Shown here in pieces: positions 1-12,100 of a stretch of 64,000 bases of DNA (the first letter of the stretch is position 1; each line of letters begins with the position of its first letter). The position numbers and the translations under genes are program-made. The stretch comes from Antedon mediterranea (taxonomy: Eukaryota > Echinodermata > Crinoidea > Comatulida > Antedonidae): contig NC_092680.1 of NCBI RefSeq assembly GCF_964355755.1, positions 1,589,001 through 1,653,000 on the forward strand, written 5' to 3'. The notes beneath the pieces were generated by a model that was not told the DNA's origin, made no database searches, and saw only the letters and a list, made by a program, of their open reading frames with translations.

Positions 1-380
1 GGGGTGTCTCCGGAGACACTCCGGAGTTTTGGTGTGAAAGGGGTATATGTGCACAATGAGTTAAGTTAAATTGTTCAAATTGTTTTTGTTGAATATATCT
101 AACACATAATAGTTGACCAAAAACTGGATAAAAAAAAATAAAAAATTCTACAAAAAAAAATGTAATTTAAAGTAAAATATACCTAAATTGTCTGTCAGAC
201 AATGATTTTTGGTTAAAATTACCCAATTGTGCTGTTATAAGTGAAATAATTATTTTTGTTGATTTTTTTTTCTACAGAAGTGAATAACTTTGTTAAAACT
301 GCAAAATGGCCTATTCAAAATCTCATTATATTGATCTTTATTTGTCATGTTTTTGGGGGACAAAACATTTTAAACTCACG
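1..380 (+). repeat. Degenerate copy of a TTAA-flanked MITE family
   Basis: This stretch is clearly similar to 24037-24405. Shared blocks include AACATAATAGTT-like, AATGTAATTTAAAG, GATTTTTGGTTAAA and a block around AAGTTATTAACTTTGTTAAA. In this copy the left terminus lies at or beyond the window edge, and the right terminus has decayed to about CAAAACATTTTAAA near 375. The 88-codon open frame inside it (256-522) is therefore best read as repeat sequence, not a gene. Confidence 0.55.
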
Positions 381-1775
381 GACTGTTAAACAATATAGCA
401 TATCAAAAGAAATCTATTTTTTTTTTAAGATGCACCTTATATCGATGGCACTAGAAATCAATAGTTTGTTTATAAAAAAAGAGAGATCAAACTATATACC
501 TACCATCTTTGAATACCTTTAAATTCTCAACTTGTATTTGTGATGAGTCTAAACCAGCAGTAGATCTAAATTAATACAGGTTTATATTTAATACAATTTA
601 TCAACATGTTTGCTATTATATTATTCAATTTATTCAAAAATATCTAAATTCAATTTCTTTATTGCTGCAAATACCATCAAGGGCTATAACATACTACATC
701 ATACAAACATATACATATTTACATTTAAAGTTTAAACACATACAAATTATAGTCATTACTACTGTTGTAATTATTATTTTTTTAAATTACTGTTATTATG
801 ATTATTGTAATTGTTAAAGATGAGAGATAATACAAACACTACATCAAAATAGATAATCATAAACAAAAAAGCAATCAAAATGTTGATCATAAATCAAAAT
901 ATATGTAATTAAACCAGTTAAAACACCCTATTACAGAATTTTGTTTAACAACAGCAGTTCACAGCAGAAAGAGTTTAATATCGTAAGTTAAAATTATAAA
1001 AAGAAATTTTAGATTTTTAAATGGGTTTTGGAAACTACTGTAGAATAATTTGCCATGTTAAAATGTAGAATGATTACATTATAGACTTTAAACACTAAAA
1101 GGGCATACTTTATCAATTAGTATAAACAGTGTATACAATGTATATAGAATGTCAAAGATAACAATTGGTCAAAAGTCAAGCAAAGAAAGCAAGTGTCATC
1201 TATTATACAGGGAAAAATTTCATTAAAAAATTTTGTTTTGCAAAATTGCTAATCAAACTGATTGTTGAGTCGGCAAACATAGTTTTGTATTGCATTATTT
1301 GCTACACAATTTGCGAAATGTGTAGCAATAAGGTTGTTTTGTATAGCTTTTTGCTATGCTACACTGGCGAAATTATTCTCTGCTATGGTACTTTGCAATG
1401 TTTGATGCTTAAAGAATTAACATACCACTTGTATTATCTCATACTCTACATTCTTTTTTGACATTTATTTTGTGATAAAAAATGGTCATGCATAAGACTT
1501 GCGCTAAATGCGTGACAAATGTGTGATCGCGCATGTATCTGTGCAAAATGCGTGTTTCATTCAAAATCACTCGAAAATACAGGACCGTCTCACATTGTGC
1601 GAATTGGTATAAAATATTGTAACCATCTTGTATGAAAATGAAAGACAGTTGAGAAACAGAATGAAGTCAGTGGTTCGTTGATTAATTCCAGTACAGTAGT
1701 AGTAGGATACCTTGACCTACCACACGTCACATATTACTTTAAAAGGACTAAAATTGCACTAAGTAGAGTACTTAC
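381..1775. other. Non-coding stretch without recognisable gene
   Basis: AT-rich sequence with only short chance open frames. I looked on the minus strand for the exon that should follow the start exon at 1776-1892 and found no convincing one, so the gene probably continues beyond the left edge of the window. Confidence 0.4.
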
Positions 1776-1892
1776 TGTGTTTCCTGTGTCCCTGATGCAT
1801 CATGTGCAATGTTAGTGGTTGAACCATTGTTCAACTTGTGTGATGATTCATCTGTATTTTCTGTTGCCATTTTTTTTCAACCTAAAGTATAC
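1776..1892 (-). CDS. Probable first coding exon of an unidentified minus-strand gene (partial)
   Basis: Read on the minus strand, an acceptor (polypyrimidine run then CAG at about 1895-1893) opens an exon with a short leader and an ATG at 1870 in good context (A at -3, G at +4). The frame stays open for 31 codons plus two bases and ends at a good donor (ACA then GTAAG at 1775). The encoded N-terminus begins MATENTDESSHKLNNGS and is polar, Ser/Thr/Asn-rich and free of hydrophobic segments, as in many cytosolic or nuclear proteins. The acceptor implies a non-coding 5' exon further right, perhaps in the GC-rich stretch near 4.85-5.1 kb. I do not recognise the protein. No later exon was found inside the window. 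Confidence 0.45.
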
Positions 1893-4176
1893 CTGAAAAA
1901 AAACAAAATAAAATGTCATTATACATATTGTACTGTACTACTGTAATAATAAACATTAATGTAAAGAGAGAACTTTGCTGTAACTTTGAATTGGTTCAAA
2001 AGTTAATGCTAAACTTATAATCAGTAGTGTTCAAATTATGCCTACAGTACTATTCCAAGTCCATTGACCAATGGTCAGTAAAACCCCCAACTACCCTCAT
2101 TTGGCCAAGTAACTTTCACCAAAAAAGGGTTAACTAATAGTATCAAACATACTGATGGCAAAAAAAATTGAATATGCCGGATACTGCAAGTAAAAAACTG
2201 GTTGACGGCTCCAGCGGGGTCAGTTAAAAATAACCTTAAAGATGACCGCTCTTGAATATTAAGGTAGGTCAGATGCATTTATAAAAGTATACATTTTTTC
2301 GGTGTTGAAATAAGTGTAAAGAAGATAATTCTGGGAAAGTGACAAATGTTAGATCACATTTTTATAGTAAATCCGAGTTGCACAGAAAATTCCAAAACAC
2401 AATACAAACTTGTTAACATTGACAACAACCACAATTTTCGACCATGTTTTGTTTATTAATTAGTATTTACAAAAGAATTAAGTTTAATATTTACCATAGT
2501 AAACTATGATAGTTTAATTTCTATTATCCCGGTTTCATATTTCAGTTCTAAACTGACAAACTTTTCCATTGACCCAAGTGCATGCCAATTGTCAGTATAC
2601 CGACCATAAACAGGATCCCAATAAAAGGAACCACAAATTTAAATATTTGGACAAAGGCTGAGCCATACACTTTAATGTACACTGATGCATGGTGATCACA
2701 TATTTGCCTTTTGTTAGGTTTACCAGGGAAGAGTCTGGTTATACCATAGAGATATTTATAATATCTCTATGGTTATACCCACTGAGTTTTATACCAGCAC
2801 ACTTGCATCATAATTATTGTAGAAAAAGGCAACAGTAGCTTGATTATATTTTAAGTAGTTAATTAGTAAACTGTAATTGTTTAAAAAGAAAAAACAGATG
2901 TCAATCAAACAACATAAAGTATGTTCATAATATTTTAGTAAGTAACAACATCAAAATCATAGATTTTTTTAATAGCATGTTTTTTTTCTTCTTTTATTTG
3001 GCTATGAATAATGTTTCATAAAGTAAATGTTAGCTCATAAATTTGGTATCCGAACAAGACCTAAAGTTTAAAATCTTTTCTTTACACATGGTTTTACCAT
3101 AAACACTTTACAATTATTCAATTTTTATAGTTATTAATCAATATATTAAACAGATTTGTAAATCTCCTTGTGCAAGCCCCTAAAGTATTTTTAAGTCACA
3201 TGCCTTTAGGGACAGACAACATAGATGAAATAATTAAAGTACAGGCCTAGTATATTTAATACATACAGTTTGTCTGGAGTCCTTCCCGGCAGTACGGTAG
3301 GTCACCATACTGGGAATGCGACAGGATGGGATTAATAACAGTCAGGACTTTTCTCTACTGATACAAACTTTTTCTTACAAGAAAAAAAAGTATTGCTGCC
3401 CCCATTCCAAAAAAAGTTTTAATTGTTTAAGTGGTCATGCAAGAAAAAAAGGAAAACAAATTCACAGAGAAAAATTTGTCAAAGAAATTGTACATTTTTT
3501 TTTATTACTGTATAATAAGTGGCTTTTCTGGCTGTTTTACTATAGGCCTATCGTTTTGATTTAGCTTTTCCCTTTTTTTTTTCTCTCCATTGAGATCCAG
3601 CCATTGATATCCACAGCATTGTCATTTTTCAGTTATTTGCCTTTGGAATTATAATAATTGTGTATAAATATATCATAGTAGTATTTTGTAATAAAGTTTT
3701 TATTTAACATAAATAATTATTCTAAATAGAAAACTACTAATCACAAAGATAGTCTTGTAGTAATTTATGGCACTCATTCTTTTTCTTCTAACCTAATGTT
3801 GGCAAAGGTAGGATGATATACATTTATTTACTTTTAATTATGTTTTCTATAACCTTGACAAAGCAATTGCCAGCATATAGTAGGTCATAGGATTGTATAA
3901 GAAATACTAATGTACATTGTGGCTTCTAGTAATCTTCTGAAGTAGGAAGAATTTCAATTGAGGGTTTGTGAATTATTCCGTTTCAGATAAATTGAATAGC
4001 CGGATTCTAGAAAACACTTTTGGTATTTTTTTTTGTCCTTGAATTAGATACTATGTTTTGTCTTGTTCCTTACTTTAAGTTTAAGTAGAATAAAATGGTA
4101 TATGCAAAAAAAAAGTGGGTTTAAGGTTAAATAAACTGGAAAGTAAACCAATATTAAATGAATATTCTCCTCTATT
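1893..4176. other. Intergenic or 5' intron sequence
   Basis: AT-rich sequence with one short hairpin (2739-2780) and no supported gene. If the start exon at 1776-1892 is real, this stretch is its first intron. Confidence 0.4.
2739..2780. repeat. Short perfect hairpin
   Basis: TACCATAGAGATAT and its reverse complement ATATCTCTATGGTTA face each other across a few bases, giving a stem of about 15 bp. It looks like a foldback relic. No coding context. Confidence 0.5.
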
Positions 4177-4497
4177 ATGCACTTGTCAATTGTACAGTAT
4201 GACTCACTATATGACCCACGAGGGCCCAATGTGCGTCATGAATACCATGACGTACCCCTGCGTCAAAAAAGTGACTTGCCTTAGGAAACCATGATGCCCC
4301 CATTTCACAGCATTGTGACCATGTTGTTCATATGGGTGGTAAAGTGACGGACAATGACACACCATTTTTCATTGATGTGATATATCATATGTCTATGTTT
4401 TTTTATGCACCTCTGCATCAGTAATTATTTGTAAATGATGCACCTCTCCCGGGGGTCATATCATATAGTGGGTCATACACAAATTGACAAGTGCATC
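4177..4497. mobile_element. MITE with ~50 bp imperfect terminal inverted repeats
   Basis: The left end ATGCACTTGTCAATT, followed by a CACTATATGACCC block, is mirrored at the right end by GGGTCATAC, then AAATTGACAAGTGCAT. The arms are about 50 bp with small indels and the element is about 320 bp. It encodes nothing. The interior has a second small palindrome around CATGAATACCATGACG. Confidence 0.6.
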
Positions 4498-4839
4498 AAA
4501 AAATACAATGCTTATACAAATAAACTTATTACCTAGGCCTAGAAGTGGTGCTTAATGAACTCATGGGCAGTAAATCTGGCTTGGAACATTCTAGATTTAC
4601 AGATACAGTCAGTAGTGAAAATGAAAGGTTAAAAATGGTGTTACAAAAACAAATTGTGGTGTATAACTATAAAAAGCTTAGGCCTAGTTGCCTAGGCCTA
4701 TTAATATTATATGAGTCATTTTCAAGTACTGTACATATCAAGTATTAATAATGTAGAAATGTGGTGACGAGTGGGTGGCACGACCAGTCAAGATCCTAGC
4801 TAGGCCCTAGGCCTAGACTGATCTTAGAACACAAAACGA

Positions 4840-5130
4840 CAGCAGCCGTTATTTCTCGCGGGCGACACCGATTAAGGAATGCACATCAGCAGGCAGGGGG
4901 TCTCCGCCTATCTAAAGTTAACATAATTTTCCACTAAAATCATATAGGCCTAGGCTAGGCCTAGTGTAATATCAAAGATAGTATAACAATTAGTAAGCTA
5001 AAAACAAGTAAAATCGATAGTTACTGTAAATATTTATTCGAATAAACTATGAATAAAATGCTAGGCTAGTCTTCTTCTCCTCCTCGGCGGCGGCGAGGGG
5101 GGCGTGCAGAAGGTGTGTGTTTTGTTTTGA
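4840..5130. promoter_or_regulatory. GC/CpG-rich patch, candidate housekeeping-type promoter
   Basis: This is the GC-richest non-repetitive patch in the first 9 kb, with CTCGCGGGCGACACCG near 4856 and a CGGCGGCGGCGAGG run near 5087. Its position upstream of the minus-strand start exon at 1776-1892 would suit that gene's promoter and untranslated first exon. No transcript evidence is available and strand cannot be set. Confidence 0.3.
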
Positions 5131-6699
5131 CGAATGAAGCGCAATTTTGTGTGACGCGTTTAATTTTTAGTAGTAAAATTGACCTTGAAAAGAAGGTCAT
5201 TTGATCATACGATTTTCCGGTCGCCTACGCACTTACCGCCTAGATATTCGCACTATAATCGTACTAAAGTACCAAAGATCTGATTAATAATTTTGTAATA
5301 ATAATAATAATGTTGGATTAAGGAATATTCCTTGGTATAACTCAAGGCCTATAGATAAAGTGAACATTTTATTTATTTAGAATAAAATGTTATATTTTTA
5401 TAACGTTTATGAAAGCTTTATACTTACGTAAGCCTACAAGAGCTATTTTGATTGCGAATAAGGCAACAATGGTCCTTCTGCAATTAAGTTTAAGGCCTCA
5501 TCTCACCAAGTCAATCTCTAAAAACTTGCATGCTTTGAAAAAAATTCAGAGATTTTTTTTCTAGATTTTGTTCTTAGTAGCCCTACAATCGATGTTGATT
5601 TACTTTGACGCGTGGTTATAAAACCGTTATGGATTTAACGAAAGTTTTTCTTTGCGGTCATATACCAAGGCTTTAAATACCACCAATATTTATGTTATTT
5701 AATATAGGCCTACCCACCCATAATGTGTGTAATTTCAATTTTCGCGCCAATAGGTTGGAAGAAAATCACGATATCTTACCTTTTAGCCCCGCTTTTAGCC
5801 TAATTTTTTCTTGAACTAAAGAACTCGACGATTGTCTTTTAAGACACTACTAAAAACAAAAATATAAGTGCCTATATAGGCCTAATACTTATTTTTATTT
5901 GGCCTCATTCATTTAGAGTTAATCATAGACCCAACTCTATGGATCTATAAAAACATAGCGCCTATCTTCACTCACAAAAATCATAAAGAAATCAATAAGG
6001 CCGCGGGCCGACTAAATTCTCCTATCCCGAGTCTCGTGACATAATTGCTATATATATAAATTAAACTTTGACTCCCCCATTCCTTATACGACATCCTACC
6101 TTAATTTATTCTGGAGTAGACTCTTTCCCAGAACCCTTTTAGACAATCAATGGCAAAAATTAACAGCTACGTAGTATACAGCATTTACATAACCAATATA
6201 ATTGTATAGGGTGGCATTATACACTAACCGAATCTACTGTCAGTACAAACACAGTTTATGACGACATCATGATGATTAATATGCATGACCTGATTCTATA
6301 ATATGATTGGTCAAAACCATATACGGTTTTAATTATAAAAAATAAACCCGGATGCTATTAAAATGAATAATATTGATTGAAGTAAAAATTATATTAATTT
6401 GGATTTTTTTGATAATTTATTATCTGCTTATAATGATGATATAGTCAAATTAAATAAATTAACCATACGAAAAGACTGTTTTAAATTGATGATGTCGTAA
6501 ACCTATAGGCCTATTGATTCACATTTCATGTTTTGCCTGAAAGAAGTACATTGGGAACAACCCAATAATTTAAATTCTTCGCACCTCACCCCTCCCAACA
6601 CCACAGGCTATATAATTCAAAATATCTGGGTCATATAACACACTGCTCCATTTTCTGAACAGGTTTGTTTAGGCCTTCATCCAGAATACAGGGGGCGTT

Positions 6700-6880
6700 A
6701 AGCTTGGTTCCCACTAGAACGTAACGCAAGGACGTAAACGCAACGTAAGCGTTTTAACCAAACAAGAGAAGTTGTAGACAGTTAGCGACCACAAGCGAAT
6801 AAGCCATCGCTTGTGATTGGTCAAAATTCACCTGTGTTGCGTTACGTCCTTGTGTTGCGTCGCTAGTGTGAACCACGCTT
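6700..6880. mobile_element. MITE, 'AAGCTTGGTTCCCACTAG' family, copy 1
   Basis: The ends AAGCTTGGTTCCCACTAGA and CTAGTGTGAACCACGCTT are imperfect inverted repeats. The interior has the family hallmarks GACGTAAACGCAACG and GCTTGTGATTGGTC. No coding capacity. Related copies lie at 13729-13898, 33034-33266, 38505-38597, 47741-48033 and 54826-54957. Confidence 0.7.
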
Positions 6881-8649
6881 CAATGTGCAAAAAGTGTTGA
6901 TCAGAGATATTAAAACCAGAAGAAGAAGAACTAAAACATGTTTGGGCTCTTTAAATTCATTGGCTCGCCACGAATGTATTTACTACACACAGACCTGGGT
7001 ATAGGCTATATGTATCCATCATTGTCATAAACATGCAGACGCAACGATGACGTTACGTATGAAAATGTATATTATTTCCATTTTAATTGGCAAAATAAAA
7101 TTGAATCTTAAATCTTGAGTATTCAATTAAAATAATATAATATTTTAAGACCAACAATTCTAAAACAATTAGATACAATTCGGCGCCTAACTTGTTATTG
7201 AATGGTCCTATTTACGTCACTTTAACGCGGTGAGCAAATTAGGAAAAATCCGCTTGCAAATTTGATTGAATATCCGGACAAAAACACTTTATATTTAATT
7301 ACTTAATGAGCCTAGATATATCTTATCTCTGATAGCCTACCATCACGGTCATGTCCGAAATAACTTAAGCACCCCTCGGGCTTGTGGCAGCGTACTGTAT
7401 GCCTACAAAATGTAATAAACACAGATATAAACAAGTAAAATAGAATTCATTCATTCATTAATTTTTTATTTAGCCTTTAAAATCGAAATACATTTAAAAC
7501 AAGGTAACAAAAACAAGACAGGTGGAAATCTAAGGAGGCAAGGATAAGCAAAAGCAATTAAATTGCTGTAGCTCGCAGGCTTGCTTATCCATCCTTAGAC
7601 ATCAGATCATAAATAATTATCATTGTCATCCCGTGACTCCAGTATTGACCTGACCCGATAATGTCATAGCTTGGGATGTGCGTACTATGACAATACACCA
7701 GGGAAGATATTACAGTTGTAACATATTTTGTTAGAAGACATAGGCTACAGGTCCAATAACATATTTTACAAGGTAAGTTACACGTGACGAAGGAAGACGC
7801 GAACGCACAGTTTAAACTTCTTTATACGATTTGCAATGTTTTAACGGTGACATTTTCCGTTACGTAAAACGGAAGATGACAGAAGTTTCATTGGTAGGGT
7901 AGTAGATATCGTTATATCAATGGTAAGTCGTGTCTAAATTTAAATGCAACTACCGTCCCTTGTGTATAAAATGAGAGGCCGACTACGGACTATAACTGCA
8001 GCAAAAGTACAAGAGAAAGACATGTTCATTAATTAACTAATTCTTTATTAGAATTCAGTATTACATTAATAAGGTTTATCGCAAATAGCTTTCGTGATGA
8101 AAGTCATAATATTTAGCTGGTGGACTTTACCTGAATTGATCCTTGACATGGCGTGAATCATGTTGAATCATAGCGTTGCCAAATTATATTGAATGTAATA
8201 ATACAGATAAATGTAATTCTTCATTTGGATTTAGTACTTAAAAGTATACACAAAAAAAAAAAAAAAAAATGTCTTCTATGTAATGGTTTTAATTACTACA
8301 TATATATTGTGTTTATGCAGGAGTCACACACATTATATTTTATATAATTATTGTCATCAGTATTTTTCCTTCCTTCTTATACCTACTTTGATCTTTCTTT
8401 TTTATTTTATTTTATTTATTTTATTTTCAATCTTTCTACATAGCAAAAAAACAAACATATAAGTATAACAGGGGAGTAGCGGAAAAGCAAAAGTATAAAA
8501 CTGTCATCTTGTGATGTGCTTGATATCACTTCCTTTTCAATGGCTCTCTGTCTATTAAACTGTTAAGAACCTGGGGAAATCAGAAAGGGATTTGGGAAGG
8601 AACCTGGCCCGGGCCGCGATTTTTTTTAACGTAAGTTTGGGGATCCTTA

Positions 8650-8800
8650 TGTGAAAGATAGCCGAACTAATTCATAAATAAACCTAACCCTCTAAATTAT
8701 CTCTCTCTAAGTAAAAATAAGTTGCATAAGATTCGAACCCCATACATGTAAATTCCATGTCACCGCAATTCGGAGGCTTACGATGCATGCTCCAAACAGC
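8650..8800 (-). repeat. tRNA-like SINE copy 1
   Basis: On the minus strand a B-box-like GGGGTTCGAATC is followed by a tail reading AGAGAGATAATTTAGAGGG. Similar tails and B-box-like sequences occur at 12990-13175 (plus) and 19185-19320 (minus), which suggests one SINE family with an RNA polymerase III-type internal promoter. Confidence 0.4.
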
Positions 8801-9146
8801 TCTTTCTTTCCTAACCCAATAATTAAATTGGAAACAATATTAAATCTTCCTGCCGCCATAAAATTACTTTTTTTTCAAGCTCGCAATTCAACCGCGTAAC
8901 CATTATTTTATAATGTTCTTTTTATGATTATCAAATCGATGTACTCGCTTAATTAAATTACCATTATAAATGAATCGGCCAAAAGTTACTAACGTAGCCC
9001 TACATTATGTATCCTTATTACCATTAAAGGCACACATCTATAACTCGATAATACTCTAGTACTAGTTTGTACCGTAATACCTTCCTTTTGTAAATTTATA
9101 AATTACAGGCAAGAACGGAAAAGGAAATCAGTAAACGCAGTGCGTA

Positions 9147-9156
9147 CTCTATTTAC
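9147..9156 (+). promoter_or_regulatory. TATA-like element of gene A
   Basis: CTCTATTTAC lies about 45 bases upstream of the gene A start codon. Similar CTATTTA or TATATATTTA elements occur just upstream of E, F and G. The sequence is AT-rich, so chance occurrence is possible. Confidence 0.3.
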
Positions 9157-9194
9157 ACTCACATCAGACGATAACATTTTGCAAGCAAAATAAA

Positions 9195-12100
9195 ATGGAA
9201 CTACAATGTTTAAAAACGATCTTCTTCTTGGCCATTTTTGGTGAGTATAAACCGTTAATTAATTATGATGGGTAACTGTGTAGACCTACTTATCTATTGG
9301 TTAATTGTGTTAGTTAGTTTGATTGTAGTCTGTTACCAATCGTTTGAGTTCGGTGACAGCACTTAGCAACAACTTGTCTTCATGATTTAGTTCGGGTTGT
9401 GGATACAAGCCAACAATACACTGAATGTACTGCCTTTCGCACATTAATGTGATTAAATACTAATAGTTACTGTAGGCCTACATAGACATTTGTTAAGTAT
9501 TTCAGTACATTAAGTAGGAGTTCCTAACTTTTTTTTGTTATTCCATAACACAGTACGCACTCTTGGGAAAATTACAGGACATTTATTTTCCGTACGGTGA
9601 TACTCAAAAAGGCAAATGATCTTTTAATACCAACTAATATAATATGTAGAGACAAAACGTTGATTAAAATGATGCACTTTTAAATAATAAAACCAGATAG
9701 ATTAAGGAAGATTACTGCTATTTGATTATCCCATTCATGATGTTTATTATATATTTCTTTATTTTTTATTTAACCAGGTTAACAATAACCAGGTTAACAA
9801 CTCTTATTGACAGTGACTCTCAACATATATTTATCTTTAAAATGCCTGTCCTCTCCTAATAAATGTATGAAGGTAAACACCACTGCAAAGTCACAAAACA
9901 AAACAGATACTAAAAGGCTGATGATTATTTAAATTTAAATTAAATTATTAATTAAAATGTAGGACATTTTTAATGAAGAAAACTGACCTTTATTAACAAT
10001 TTACTGTATAACATTAAGCTCTGTCAACACTATCAAACTTTATATGAATGCGAAGTGCCCATAGACATGATGTCATATCACTACCATAGTTAGGCATATA
10101 ACTACCATATTTGGACACATCACACTTTTTTTGTCAACTAGTTTGATAGTGTAGACAGAGCTTTACATAATATGTAAATTAACGTCATCTTTCGGTAACT
10201 ACCCAAGTTAGGCCTACAGATGAATCAAAATGGCAACCGAATGTTTTTAATTGGTCTCAAACGTATGTAGACGAATAATTCTAAATTTAGCCTTGTTAAT
10301 TATCAATAAGGCTTCGTAACATTACTCAACAGCATCAACGCACAGCATTATTTACAAAAACAACTGTGTATGGTTGAAATCAAGAGAACACAGTCGTCGT
10401 ATTTCTAACAATCTCCGTACTTGTTGTGATGTTTGTCAGGATATGCCTTTAACTACACGCGCTCCAAGTTATCACTATTCCTCAGGATACCAAAATTAGA
10501 AACTTCCGTCTTCAAAGTAGGCCTATTTGAAAAGAAATTTTTGTAAGTTATTTTGAGTTTATGGGGGTGGGAAAAACAGGCATTAAAATATATGTCAAAA
10601 AAGCTAAAAACGCCGAGGCCTCTAGAGTTGGAGGGCCACTTACGGTTCCTAAACCAGGGGCTGCGTTACTCCACTGCTGTAAACCAAAACTACGTCATCA
10701 GAATTTCTCCACATGTGCATCTAACTGCAACGGGGTCTTGTACCCGATAAGGGGCAGAGCGTGTGTGTTTCCCTATTTCAATCGTCAACATTGATTATTC
10801 ATAATTTTGATAAAGTAACTTTCTCATGAGAACCTAATATGTGTTACTAATTAAGCTGTCGCAGAAACTTATGAGCATGCGCAGAGTAAAACTGGATGGA
10901 TACAAATGTACTTAAAGTTATGAATATCAGTTAATTTCTTCTTTTTAAATAATTACAAAACCTGTTTAAGACAAATGCCATAATTTGGTTCGGAAACAGA
11001 AAAGGAGAGTCATACATAAGAATCAGTGCTCTATCAGTTATTGAACTCAGACTTGTTTCATTTTATTAAGAGTAGGCCTATGCATATTAGCGGATGTGCT
11101 ATATAAAACTGAAAACAAAACACACATTCTAAAACCAGAGGATCATTCTTTACCAATATTTTTTTCTAACGGTTACCGTTTTATAATAAGGCTCTTTTTT
11201 AACAAGTGAACTGTTCTTGAGATTTTATCTTTTTATCAAGTTTTTCAATTTGGCAAAGTTAGATAATATTATCATAGTCACATAATGGTAAATGTGTATG
11301 TTTTTACATCTCTGTTTGTGATGTTCCGTTAAAATGTGTATCTCTGACTTAAATAAACCCTTGATTCTATAACGTAAATGTAAATGGAGGAATAACCTGC
11401 AACTTGCAGCCTGGCGATACGTTTCTATTAGTTTTACATTTATTGTCTTGGAAATTGTAATACTATAGTTCGATAAGAGTACCAGAAGGAAAGCACGTAC
11501 AAAATGCTTAGAAAAAATTTGGAAACCATGTATTGACCGTCTCGTTAAATTCATTCATCTTCAAAGAGAAGTCATCATATCATTTGTTACCCAATAATCA
11601 CAAGCAGGTTTACCAATTGTGGTATTCACATTTACAGCACTATTATCGTGATCGTTGATTTCCTATGTTCTACTTTAAAAGGTGCGTCAAATTAGTACCG
11701 TACACAAGAAGGCAACTTATTGAACAAAGAAAGATATTCTGTAGCTGAAAGAAGACTTATTAGTATCACTATATCCACCAAGATGCTACGCCTACTACAT
11801 TTTCCGTTTTATTTCGTATCATTGACAGAATCTTAATACTCTTAATGCTTATATTTCTGTTTCATGTTCGTTCGACCCAGTTTTTGTCATCTGCGACACT
11901 TCATATCAAAATACTGCATTAACATTTCATTTTTAGTTTTGCCTTATTGGACAGCTCGTAATAGGATAACGTCTCGGCAACGGAAATATGAAAATATTCA
12001 TTACATAATATTACAACAATCACCCAACCACAGATACATACAATGAAACAATTCTGAATGAAGCCAGAACATAGCATTAAGAAAGCTTGGCTACCAATCT

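Larger units (their letters stand above)
5131..9194. other. Long intergenic region with scattered repeats
   Basis: No coding exon supported. It holds a MITE (6700-6880), a repeat resembling a non-LTR 3' tail (about 7440-7610, ending in a TCATTCATTCATT/TTTATTTAGCC stretch), a poly-A tract near 8255, and a tRNA-like SINE copy (about 8650-8800). The last ~60 bases are the probable promoter of gene A. Confidence 0.4.

Noticed and set aside
9255-9275. TAATTAATTA as an Alx1-type homeodomain site driving gene A
   Set aside because: Such AT-only motifs are too common in this AT-rich window to carry weight without binding data.
11225-11554. 109-codon minus-strand frame in gene A intron
   Set aside because: No splice, domain or composition support.
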